A stretch of DNA of 64,000 bases from Actinoplanes sp. N902-109 (lineage in GTDB: Bacteria; Actinomycetota; Actinomycetes; Mycobacteriales; Micromonosporaceae). The stretch spans positions 6,945,501 to 7,009,500 of the forward strand of contig NC_021191.1 of assembly GCF_000389965.1 (NCBI RefSeq), written 5' to 3'. Each line of letters begins with the position of its first letter. Positions within the stretch are counted from its first letter, which is position 1. The notes under the pieces are model-generated. The model was not told the DNA's origin. It saw nothing but the letters and a program-made list of their open reading frames with translations, and made no database searches. A program made the translations under genes and the position numbers. Positions 52,584 through 60,503 of this stretch are shown here, one piece after another.

Positions 52584-53584
52584 CTCAAACCGTCGTCATC
52601 ACGGGGGCCAGCGCCGGCGTCGGCCGCGCGGTCGCCATCGCGTACGCCCGCCGGGGCGCCCGCCTCGCCCTGATCGCCCGCGGCAGTGCCGGCCTGGAAG
52701 GCGCCTCGCTGGAGGCCCGCGCGGCGGGTGCTGCCGACGTGCGCACCTACCAGGTCGACGTGGCCGACGCCGAGGCCGTGCAGCGCGCGGCCGACGAGGT
52801 GGCGGGCACCTGGGGCGGCCTGGACGTCTGGATCAACGACGCGATGACCTCCGTCTTCGCCCCCACCTGGGAGATCAGCCCGGCCGAGTTCCGCCGGGTG
52901 ACCGAGGTCAACTACCTGGGTACGGTGCATGGCACGCTGGCCGCCCTCAAGCACATGCGCCCGGCCGGTCACGGCACGGTCGTGCAGATCGGCTCGGCGC
53001 TGGCCTACCGGGGCATCCCGCTGCAGTCGGCCTACTGCGCGTCCAAGCACGCGATCCAGGGCTTCAACGACTCGCTGCGCGCCGAGCTGCTGCACGACGG
53101 CAACAGGATCAAGCTGTCGATGGTCCAGCTCCCCGCGGTCAACACCCCGCAGTTCTCCTGGGTACGCACCCGGCTGCCGAACCACCCGCAACCGGTGCCG
53201 CCGATCTACCAGCCCGAGGTCATCGCCAAGGGCGTGCTGTGGGCCGCGGACAAGGGCAAGCGGGAGCTGAACATCGGCGGCCCGACGCTCAAGACCCGGC
53301 TGGGCAACATCGTGGCGCCCGGGTTCCTCGACTGGTACCTGTCCCGGGACAAGACCGGCTTCCAGGGACAGCAGACCGACGCGAAGATCGACCTGGCGAC
53401 CTGGCAGGACAACGTCGACAAGCCGGTGGACGAGACCCGCGACCACGGCGCCCACGGCATCTTCGACGACCAGAGCCGGACCAGCTCGTTCGCGCTGTGG
53501 GCGGCCACGCACAAGCCCCTGGTCACCGGGGTGCTGGGCGCCGGCGCCGGCCTGGTCGCCGCGGGGCTGTTCCGGCGGCGCTGA
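52580..53584 (+). CDS. Short-chain dehydrogenase/reductase with C-terminal extension
   Basis: NAD(P)-dependent SDR of 334 residues. Cofactor motif VVITGASAGVGRAVAIAYARRG, active-site Ser in VVQIGSALAYRG, and YCASKHA with the catalytic Tyr and Lys are present. A C-terminal extension of about 80 residues beyond the usual 250 ends in a hydrophobic segment (LVTGVLGAGAGLVAAGLF) likely to anchor it in the membrane. Starts with GTG 52580, coupled to the SRPBCC gene. Convergent to the FAD oxidoreductase pseudogene. Confidence 0.9.
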   Translation: MTQTVVITGASAGVGRAVAIAYARRGARLALIARGSAGLEGASLEARAAGAADVRTYQVDVADAEAVQRAADEVAGTWGGLDVWINDAMTSVFAPTWEISPAEFRRVTEVNYLGTVHGTLAALKHMRPAGHGTVVQIGSALAYRGIPLQSAYCASKHAIQGFNDSLRAELLHDGNRIKLSMVQLPAVNTPQFSWVRTRLPNHPQPVPPIYQPEVIAKGVLWAADKGKRELNIGGPTLKTRLGNIVAPGFLDWYLSRDKTGFQGQQTDAKIDLATWQDNVDKPVDETRDHGAHGIFDDQSRTSSFALWAATHKPLVTGVLGAGAGLVAAGLFRRR

Positions 53585-53644
53585 GCGGTCGCGTCGACCG
53601 CCTGCCGCACCGGGCGGCGCGTCTCCGCGTCGTCGGCGGTGCGG
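53585..53644. terminator. Double hairpin between convergent SDR and FAD genes
   Basis: GCGGTCG/CGACCGC (53585-53601, loop CGT) is followed by CCGCACCG (53605-53612) pairing with CGGTGCGG (53637-53644). Confidence 0.5.
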
Positions 53645-53653
53645 GCCCGGGCG

Positions 53654-55244
53654 TCAGCGGTAGATCGCCTTGTGCGCCGTGCTGATCACACCCTGGTACA
53701 GCGCGCCGGTCAGCCGGCGGTTGCGGGCCAGCGCCGCGCGGGCCGCGTTGGCGCCGGGAGCGCCGTGCACGCCGCCGCCCGGGTGGGCCGACGCGCTGGC
53801 CAGGTACAACCGGTCGACCGGGGTGTCGGGGCGGCCCAGGCCCGGCACCGGGCGCAGGAACAGCTGCTGGTAGGCCGCCGCCGTGCCGCCACCCAGCGCG
53901 CCGCCGACCAGGGACGGGTCCTCCCGCTCGAGGTCGGCCGGGGAGAAGACGTTGCGGCCCTCGACGAGTTTGCCGAAGCCGGGGGCGTTCTGCTCCAGCA
54001 CCGCCTCCACCCGGCCGACATGCTCCTCGATCTCGGCCGGCGACCAGCTTTTTGCGGTGCGGCAGGTGGGTGTACGCCCAGACCGACTCGGTGCCCTCCG
54101 GCGAGTGCGACGGCTCGGCGGTGGTCATCTGACCGAGCAGCAGGAACGGGTGCTTCGGCACCTCGTCGGTGGCCAGGTCGGCGGCGTAGCGGGTCAGGCC
54201 GTTCAGGTCCGCTCCGAGGTGGACGGTGCCCGAGTTGGCGGCCTGCGGGTTGACCCACGGGATCTTGCCGTTGACCGCCCAGTCGACCTTGACCGTGGCG
54301 CCGTCCCAGCGGAAGAACTCGAGGTCCTCGGCGAACCGGGACGGCAGATAGCGGGTGCCCACCAGGTCGAGGAACAGGTTGGGCGCCGGGACGTCGGCCA
54401 GCACCGCGCGCCGGGCCCGCCAGTTGCGCCCGTCGGCCGTACGCACGCCCATCGCGCGACCACCGGCGACCAGGACGCGGGAGACCGGGGTCTCGTACTC
54501 GATCCGGCCGCCGCGGGATTCCAGCCGCGCGACCAGAGCGTCGGTGATCCGCTGGGCCCCGCCGACCGGTACCGGCCAGCCGACCTCCTGGCCCAGCATG
54601 GCCAGCAGCCAGCCGTAGACGCCGCCGCCGGCCTCCTCCGGGGACAAGTCGGTGTGCAGCGCGCACCCGGCCAGAACCAGCTGGGCGCCTTCCCCGTTGA
54701 ACAGTTCCGCGCCCAGCTCCCGTACGGACAGAACCAGCCGCCGCGCCAGCCGCAGCGAACCCGCCACCCGCAACCGGCGGGCCAGCTCGAGCCCGGACCG
54801 GACCGGCGGGAACGGGGTGAGCACCACCTTGAGCATCGCGTCGGAGACCTCGCGCCAGTCGTCGTAGGCGTTCTTCCAGCGCTGCCCGTCGCCGCGCGTG
54901 AAGGCCTCCATGGATGCCATGGTGGTCTCCAGGTCGAGGTTGACCGTGGCAGCCCGGCCGTCCGGCAGCAGATGGGTGAGCACGTCCGGGGCGTGTGTCC
55001 ACTCCAGCCCGAAGTCGTCGAGGCCGAGGTCCGCCAGCACCGGCGAGGCGAAGCCCAGCGGATAGAAGGAGCTCATGAGGTCGCTGAGATAACCGGGTGC
55101 CGTCACGTAGCCCGAGCGCACCGCGCCGCCGGGCTGGGGGGTGGCTTCCAGCACCTGGACGCTCCAGCCGGCGTCGGCGAGCAGGTTCGCCGCGACCAGA
55201 CCGTTGTGTCCCGCACCGATGACAATCGCGTCTGCTCGTTCCAC
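53654..55244 (-). pseudogene. FAD-dependent oxidoreductase (phytoene desaturase-like), frameshifted
   Basis: Reads as a flavin oxidoreductase: VIGAGHNGLVAANLLADAG at the N-terminus, LEATPQPGGAVRSG, and VYGWLLAMLGQEVGWPVPVGG in the middle. The C-terminus (LYLASASAHPGGGVHGAPGANAARAAL) is intact but in another frame. The break is in an A run (TTTTT on the plus strand, 54049-54053): one A fewer gives HLPHRKSWSPAEIEEHVGR and a single frame of 529 residues, the normal length. I favour a frameshift mutation or a homopolymer sequencing error; with the error corrected this is an ordinary gene near an SDR and an SRPBCC protein. Confidence 0.85.
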
Positions 55245-55330
55245 GGGGCGAACCTACCCCGCGCCGTTTGCCACAAACCCCCGTCGGGTAGTGATCCCTG
55301 TGCAGGCTGTTACAGATGAGAGGCGCCTAG

Positions 55331-56272
55331 ATGACCGCAGTCGTGACACGCCTGCCGAGCAAGATCCGGCAACTGCACTGGTCGACCTGGCGTGGCGTGC
55401 TGTGGCGCAGCATCACCGGCTACCTCGACGACGAGTGCGGCGACCTCGCCGGGGCGCTCACCTACAACGCGGTTCTCGCCGTGTTCCCCTCGATGATCGT
55501 CGTGGTGTCGCTGGTGAACCTGGTGACTGACGGCCGCACCGCGGTCGACACCATCCTCGGCATCCTGGCCGACCTGGGCGCCGGCTCGGTGGTCAGCAAC
55601 GAGAACTTCACCGGCGTGCTGAACACCATCGTCGCGCAGCAGTCCTCGGCGAAGGTGCTGCTCAGTGTCGGCCTGCTCGGCACGCTGTGGTCGGCGTCGG
55701 GCTATGTGGGCACCTTCACCCGGGCCTCGAACCGCATCTACGGCGTGCAGGAGGGCCGCCCGTTCTGGCGGCTGCGGCCCACCCAGATCGGGCTGAGTGC
55801 GATCGCCCTGCTGCTGATGGCGGTGGTGGCGACCGGCCTGGTGATCAGCGGCCCGCTCGTCGACGCGGTCGGCAACGCCCTGCACGCCGGCAGCACCGCC
55901 CGGACCGCCTGGTCGATCGGGCGCTGGCCGGTGCTGGTGGCGATCCTGATGCTGCTGCTGTCGCTGCTGTTCTGGATCGCCCCGAACGTGCAACGGCCGC
56001 GGTTCCGCTGGCTCACGGTGGGTGGTGCGGTCGCGCTGGCGGCGTGGGCGCTCGCGTCGTTCGGCTTCGGCCTGTACGTGGCCAACTTCGGTTCGTACGA
56101 CAAGACGTACGGCAGCCTCGGCGCGATCATCGCCTTCCTGGTGTGGCTGTACCTGGCGAATTCGGCGCTGATGCTGGGCGTGGAGATCAACGCGGAACTG
56201 CAGCGTGGCCGGGCTCTGCAGGCCGGGGCGGAGCACCCCGACCCGCCGCTGCCGCCGAAGGTGCCGGTTTAG
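55331..56272 (+). CDS. YihY/BrkB-family integral membrane protein
   Basis: A 313-residue protein with about six membrane helices and the family segment GDLAGALTYNAVLAVFPSMIVVVSL. LLGTLWSASGYVGTFTRASNRIYGV and FGSYDKTYGSLGAIIAFLVWLYLANSALMLGVEIN are the two most conserved blocks. Function is poorly known (once mistaken for RNase BN). A short acidic/proline C-tail follows. It is upstream of, and probably cotranscribed with, the second SRPBCC gene 70 bp away. Confidence 0.92.
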   Translation: MTAVVTRLPSKIRQLHWSTWRGVLWRSITGYLDDECGDLAGALTYNAVLAVFPSMIVVVSLVNLVTDGRTAVDTILGILADLGAGSVVSNENFTGVLNTIVAQQSSAKVLLSVGLLGTLWSASGYVGTFTRASNRIYGVQEGRPFWRLRPTQIGLSAIALLLMAVVATGLVISGPLVDAVGNALHAGSTARTAWSIGRWPVLVAILMLLLSLLFWIAPNVQRPRFRWLTVGGAVALAAWALASFGFGLYVANFGSYDKTYGSLGAIIAFLVWLYLANSALMLGVEINAELQRGRALQAGAEHPDPPLPPKVPV

Positions 56273-56342
56273 GCCCGGGGCGCCCGGGAAGCAGAGAGAC
56301 GTTGACCAAGACAACGACATTCGCACGAAGGAGTGAGTCATC

Positions 56343-56807
56343 GTGAGCACGGTTACCGAGTCCGTCGACGTGAACGTGCCGGTACGCACGGCGTACAACC
56401 AGTGGACGCAGTTCGAGGAGTTCCCGCAGTTCATGGGGGGCGTGACGGAGATCCGTCAGCTCGACCCCACGACGACGCACTGGAAGACCGACATCGACGG
56501 GGTCAAGCGCGAGTTCGACGCCAAGATCACCGAGCAGCTGCCCGACGAGCGGGTGGCGTGGACCTCCACCGAGGGCAGCAAGCAGGCCGGCGTGGTGACG
56601 TTCCACCGCCTCGACGAGAACACCACCCGGGTGACCTGCCAGATGGACTTCGAGCCGGACGGCGTGGTCGAGCAGGCCGGCGACAAGCTGGGCTTCCTCG
56701 ACCGTCAGGTCAAGGGTGACCTCAAGCGGTTCAAGGAGTTCATCGAGAGCCGGGGCGGCGTCGAGTCCGGCGCGTGGCGCGGCGAGGTGGACCGTCCCCA
56801 GCCGTGA
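56343..56807 (+). CDS. SRPBCC-family (cyclase/dehydrase-like) protein
   Basis: A 154-residue protein beginning with GTG 56343 (MSTVTESVDVNVPVRTAYNQW), the START-like pattern FEEFPQFMGGVTEIRQLD and TRVTCQMDFEPDGVVEQAGDKLG. It matches the actinobacterial coenzyme Q-binding/cyclase-like group, often stress-induced. It ends in a good terminator. Confidence 0.88.
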   Translation: MSTVTESVDVNVPVRTAYNQWTQFEEFPQFMGGVTEIRQLDPTTTHWKTDIDGVKREFDAKITEQLPDERVAWTSTEGSKQAGVVTFHRLDENTTRVTCQMDFEPDGVVEQAGDKLGFLDRQVKGDLKRFKEFIESRGGVESGAWRGEVDRPQP

Positions 56808-56830
56808 GTCGCTGAGCACCGCGATCACCG

Positions 56831-56856
56831 AAGGCCGCCGGGATTCCGGCGGCCTT
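56831..56856 (+). terminator. Intrinsic terminator after the SRPBCC gene
   Basis: AAGGCCGCCGG and CCGGCGGCCTT form a perfect 11-bp stem with loop GATT, followed by TT, the best-formed terminator of the window. Confidence 0.85.
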
Positions 56857-56876
56857 TTCGTGGGTACGCGAAGAGC

Positions 56877-57122
56877 ATGACTGATCGTGAAGATGGCGTC
56901 TGGCGGGACGAGAACAAGACATCGGTGCGCGACCTGAGCAACGCCATGGCCTCCTGGGACACCGACGGGCAGGGCGACGCCACCGGGAACGACGCCGGGT
57001 ACGAGGAGTCGTTCGGGCACGACGCGCAGGTGCCGGACCAGCCCGACACCGGCGCCACCGACCCCGACCGCGAGTTCCGGCCCAGCACCACCGGCCGCGG
57101 CGACCCCGGCCGGTCCGCCTGA
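56877..57122 (+). CDS. Small acidic protein of unknown function, 81 aa
   Basis: A hydrophilic, acidic, likely disordered protein (MTDREDGVWRDENKTSVRDL, many Asp/Gly). It has no Cys or membrane segment. The start ATG 56877 lies 20 bp after the terminator, and the ribosome-binding site is weak, so expression is uncertain. Convergent to the lipoprotein gene. No family recognised. Confidence 0.55.
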   Translation: MTDREDGVWRDENKTSVRDLSNAMASWDTDGQGDATGNDAGYEESFGHDAQVPDQPDTGATDPDREFRPSTTGRGDPGRSA

Positions 57123-57134
57123 CCGTGGGCCCGG

Positions 57135-57869
57135 TCAGCGCCGCCGCACCCGCACCGTGCCGGCGGGCGCTGCGACATCGAGGGAGTAGCGGGCCGGGTT
57201 CGTACCTCCGGATCTGAGGATCGAGCCCGGCCCCGCGGCCACCGGGGGCGAGCCGGGCAGCGTGACCGACCCGGCACCGCCGCGCAGCAGCAGCCGGACG
57301 CCGGTCGCCCGGGGTACCGAGAGCACGAGCTCGCCGACCGCCCCGGTCACGGTGATCGGCACCGGTCCGGACGGCCGGGGCAGCCGCACCCGCACCAGCC
57401 CGGCCCCCGCCCCGAGGGCCACCCGGCGGATCGTGCCGGACCCCAGATCGAGATGCTGCTCCCCCGCACCGGCGGGCAGCCGGAGGTCCCAGCGCACCGC
57501 CCGGTTGAGCAAGATCTGCACCTGTTCGGGGCCGTCGGTCCCGGTCGGGGTGAGAGCGAGCCGGACCGTACCGGCCGAGCCGGTGACACGCGGGGTGAAC
57601 CCGGAGCCGGCCGGGGTGCTGATCCGGTAGAGCTGGCCGCGCAGGGTAACCAGACGGATGTCGATGCGTGAGGCGGCATCCCGGAGACTGAGAACGGCCG
57701 TCGTCCGGTCCCCGGACACGCCTGTGACGACATGGTCGACGAGGGGCTCGCGTGGGAGCGTTCCCGGCGCCCGCGCCGGTCGACAACCGGCCGTCAGCAA
57801 CGCCGTGACCAGCACAAACAGCAGTAGTGCACCGCGGGTTGAGGGGCGGCGACACAGCGCAACAGGCAC
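57135..57869 (-). CDS. Lipoprotein with DUF4097-like beta-helix domain
   Basis: A 244-residue lipoprotein: basic N-terminus, hydrophobic stretch LLLFVLVTALLTAGC with lipobox LTAGC near residue 29, then a Ser/Pro region and a repetitive beta-rich domain. Repeats of the kind ITVTGAVGELVLSVPRATGVRLLLRGGAGSV follow the pattern of DUF4097/DUF2154 proteins, which line cell-envelope sensors. Function unknown. No partner gene adjacent. Confidence 0.75.
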   Translation of the reverse strand: MPVALCRRPSTRGALLLFVLVTALLTAGCRPARAPGTLPREPLVDHVVTGVSGDRTTAVLSLRDAASRIDIRLVTLRGQLYRISTPAGSGFTPRVTGSAGTVRLALTPTGTDGPEQVQILLNRAVRWDLRLPAGAGEQHLDLGSGTIRRVALGAGAGLVRVRLPRPSGPVPITVTGAVGELVLSVPRATGVRLLLRGGAGSVTLPGSPPVAAGPGSILRSGGTNPARYSLDVAAPAGTVRVRRR

Positions 57870-57936
57870 TATCGGACAACTAGAGATCGGCCGAAAGGGT
57901 GACGGCGATCCGTCCGATTCCGGCCAGACTAGCCGA

Positions 57937-58146
57937 ATGCGATCTGCTGCTGGTTTCCTCTCCGAGCGTCAGCGTCGTCTCGCCTGGGTGGGCTTTCTGC
58001 TCGCCGCCGTGCAGGCGCCGATAGCCGCCTCGCTCATCGATGACGCCTCCTGGCTCTTCGCGGTCGTCGTGGCCCTCGTGGTCGGCACCGTGATCATGGC
58101 CGATGACAACCTGCGCCGCCAGCCCGGGAACGAGGCGGAACTCTAG
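57937..58146 (+). CDS. Small membrane protein, 69 aa
   Basis: Two membrane helices (WVGFLLAAVQAPIAASLI and WLFAVVVALVVGTVIMA) joined by a short acidic turn, preceded by a basic segment (SERQRRLAW). It overlaps the stop of the next, convergent gene by 4 bp (CTAG, 58143-58146). No named family. Confidence 0.65.
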   Translation: MRSAAGFLSERQRRLAWVGFLLAAVQAPIAASLIDDASWLFAVVVALVVGTVIMADDNLRRQPGNEAEL

Positions 58147-58577
58147 CCTCGGGGGCGCGACTCGTGGCCTGCGCGGCCACGGGTGCGCCGTTCTTCCTTC
58201 AGCTCGGCCTCGTACAGATGCCGCCGCCCGCCGGCCAGCTCGTCCCGGGCGTCCTTCTCCAGGTCGCGGAACTCCGCGTAGTAGCCGTCGTCGTACTCCT
58301 CGACCACCTGGAACGTCCAGCGGCCGGCCAGCACGTTGCGCCCGATCAGCTCGTGCTCGATGCGGTCGGCCAGCTTGTCGTGCCCGGCCTTGCGGAACAG
58401 CTCGACCGCGTCGTCCAGCGCGAAGTCCGCTTTGCCGGTGAGCTGGTGCAGCGAATAGAGGTGTCCCCGGATCCGCTCGACGGTCTCCAGCGCCTCGCTG
58501 AACTTGCCCAGCGCCTCGACGGTGGTGTCGTCGAGGCCCTCGGGACGGCGATGGCTGTCGTCGGGCGGTGCGATCAT
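58143..58577 (-). CDS. Conserved hypothetical protein, 144 aa
   Basis: A helical, charged protein starting at ATG 58577. The central block FSEALETVERIRGHLYSLHQLTGKADFALDDAVELF is highly regular and the second half (YDDGYYAEFRDLEKDARDEL) is acidic. No membrane segment or motif is visible and the function is unknown. Its TAG stop shares the CTAG palindrome with the convergent gene. Confidence 0.75.
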   Translation of the reverse strand: MIAPPDDSHRRPEGLDDTTVEALGKFSEALETVERIRGHLYSLHQLTGKADFALDDAVELFRKAGHDKLADRIEHELIGRNVLAGRWTFQVVEEYDDGYYAEFRDLEKDARDELAGGRRHLYEAELKEERRTRGRAGHESRPRG

Positions 58578-58667
58578 GGTGTGCTCTTTCCCCGTTCCGC
58601 GGACTTCAACCCGGCTGCACCTGACGGAGAACCGTTGCTCACCCCGGCGTCCCTACCTTTTTGACCT

Positions 58668-59027
58668 ATGAATGGCCTGTTCAGCGGCGCCGCCGCCCGT
58701 GCTGCCCTGCGTTCCGCCCACGCCTGCCTCAACGAGCTGATGTCCTCCGTCGGAGTGACCGGGCTCGAGGCCGCCGCCCAGTCCCCGGGGCTGCTCGCCA
58801 CCGTCGACCAGCACGCGGCGGGTATCCGCGACAGCCTGTCGACCGATGTCCGGCCGCTGACGCCGGTCATCCTGGCGGCCTACGCCGAGGGGGTGCGCGA
58901 CGCCGCGTTCAAGCACGGCTGGCGCCCGCCGGCCGGCCTGATCGACTGGACCGCCAACGACTGGGTGCTCAACCGGCTGCTGGCCGTCTGCTCGCTCGCC
59001 CGGACGCTGCCCGCCACCGCCCGCTGA
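58668..59027 (+). CDS. Small actinobacterial protein (possibly DUF6401 family)
   Basis: A 119-residue helical protein (MNGLFSGAAARAALRSAHACLNEL). The segment AAAQSPGLLATVDQHAAGIRDSL and the GVRDAAFKHGW motif resemble DUF6401 proteins, which are often linked with natural-product genes in actinomycetes; this assignment is tentative. Monocistronic, followed by a strong hairpin. Confidence 0.6.
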   Translation: MNGLFSGAAARAALRSAHACLNELMSSVGVTGLEAAAQSPGLLATVDQHAAGIRDSLSTDVRPLTPVILAAYAEGVRDAAFKHGWRPPAGLIDWTANDWVLNRLLAVCSLARTLPATAR

Positions 59028-59072
59028 ACCAGCCCTTCCCGTCCGACGTCTTCGCCGCCTACCAGGCCCACC

Positions 59073-59105
59073 AGGACCGGCGCCCCTTCCCGGGGTGCCG
59101 GTCCT
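59073..59105. terminator. Terminator between small gene and mechanosensitive-like gene
   Basis: AGGACCGGC-g-CCCC and GGGG-t-GCCGGTCCT pair (14 pairs with one G-T wobble) around TTCCC. Confidence 0.8.
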
Positions 59106-59135
59106 TCCCGTCTGCCTACTTGGCGGGCGGGCTGC

Positions 59136-60362
59136 CTACTTGGTGGGCGGGTCGGCCGGCGGTCGCTTGATGATCTGGGTCTCCTCGTCGCTGATCAGCT
59201 CGGTCGGGTCGTCGTCATCGTCGTCGCCCGGGCCGAAGCCGGGCACCGGGTTGTCGTCGCGCGGGCGCCGCTGCACCGGGATGGCCACCGTCTGCTCGCC
59301 GGCCGACTGCTCCAGCACCCGCCGGCGTTCCTCCTCAGCCCGCCGGCGTTCCTCCTCAGCCCGGCTGCGTTCCTCCTCGGTCCGGGTGCGTTCCTCCTCG
59401 GCACGGGCCCGGGCCTCCTCGGCGCGCCGGGCCGCCTGCCGGACGGCTTCCTCGCGCTCCGCCGCGGCCTTGCGCTCGGCCTCGGCCCGCTCCTGCTCGG
59501 CCTTGCGCTCAGCCTCGAGCTGGGCCTCCGCCGCCTTGCGGGCCGCCTCGGCGCGCTCCGCCTCCGCCTTGCTGCGCGCCTCTTCCTCGGCCTTGCGGGC
59601 GGCCTCGACCCGGGCCTCCTCCTCGCGGCGGGCCTGCTCGGCCGCCTCACGTTCCCGCCGGGCCTTCTCCTCGGCGTACGTCCGGGCGTGCTCGCGGATC
59701 ACGGCCGTCTCGGCGCTCGCCCGCTCCAGCCACATGTCCCAGCGCCGCTGCATGGGTCGGACCAGCCCGCCGCCGACCCCGACGATCACCACACCGGCCA
59801 CCGTGGCCAGCACCGCGATCAGCACCGGCTGGGTGACCGAGGTCGCGATCCGCACCTGGTCCAGCGCCGCGATCACCCCCAGCGCCACGATCAGTCCGTA
59901 CGCAACCCGCCCGAGCAGCCGGCCGTACCCCAGCCCACCCAGCGCACTGCTGATCAGGTCGCGCACCGCCCCGCCGACAGCCGCCGCCACCACGACGATC
60001 ACCACCGCCACGAACGCCCGCGGCAACCAGGCCACCAGGGCGGTGAGCAGGTCGCTGACCGGGTTGGGGCCCCAGATGCCGAACGCGAGCTGCAGCGCGA
60101 ACAGCATCACCGCATAGAACACGATCTTGGCGCAGAGGTCGCTGGGCTGGATGCGGTCGCCGAGCGCCCGGCCCACGGCGCCGCGCTCCACCGCCCGGTC
60201 GAAACCGACCCGGTGCAGCGCCTTGGCGGTGACCGTGCGCAGCAGCCGGGCCAGGACATAACCGACCACCAGGATCAGCAGGAACGCCAGCAAGGCCGGG
60301 ATGAAGAGCAGGATCGAGCGCCACATGTCCCGCAGCGCGTCACCGACGTCAGGGCCAGTCAT
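59136..60362 (-). CDS. Mechanosensitive-channel-like membrane protein with long coiled-coil tail
   Basis: A 408-residue protein (ATG 60362, MTGPDVGDALRDMWRSI). The N-terminal about 220 residues contain four to five membrane helices in the MscS-related TM-helix-repeat pattern (LAFLLILVVGYVLARLLRTVTAKALHRVGF, AVGGAVRDLISSALGGLGYG). A tail of about 150 residues then consists of Glu/Ala/Arg repeats (EEARARAEEERTRTEEERSR), a single long coiled coil with regular EER motifs, ending in an acidic stretch with DDDDDDP. It may sense membrane tension or organise the envelope; no beta-domain pore motif typical of MscS is seen. Confidence 0.8.
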   Translation of the reverse strand: MTGPDVGDALRDMWRSILLFIPALLAFLLILVVGYVLARLLRTVTAKALHRVGFDRAVERGAVGRALGDRIQPSDLCAKIVFYAVMLFALQLAFGIWGPNPVSDLLTALVAWLPRAFVAVVIVVVAAAVGGAVRDLISSALGGLGYGRLLGRVAYGLIVALGVIAALDQVRIATSVTQPVLIAVLATVAGVVIVGVGGGLVRPMQRRWDMWLERASAETAVIREHARTYAEEKARREREAAEQARREEEARVEAARKAEEEARSKAEAERAEAARKAAEAQLEAERKAEQERAEAERKAAAEREEAVRQAARRAEEARARAEEERTRTEEERSRAEEERRRAEEERRRVLEQSAGEQTVAIPVQRRPRDDNPVPGFGPGDDDDDDPTELISDEETQIIKRPPADPPTK

Positions 60363-60503
60363 GGGCCAGAGACTAGATCGGCCCCGGCCGGCGCGCACTC
60401 TCTGACGGATTCACGACGGCATCATCCGCCCGTACCCGACAGAATCGGACGTCCGGTCAGTACCGCCATCGTCCGAACGGCCGAGGCGGGATACGCTCTT
60501 GGC

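Noticed and set aside
54040..54060. Programmed ribosomal frameshift in the FAD oxidoreductase
   Set aside because: The restored frame needs a +1 change, while A AAA AAG-type sites give -1. No stimulatory hairpin is seen, so a mutation or read error is more likely.
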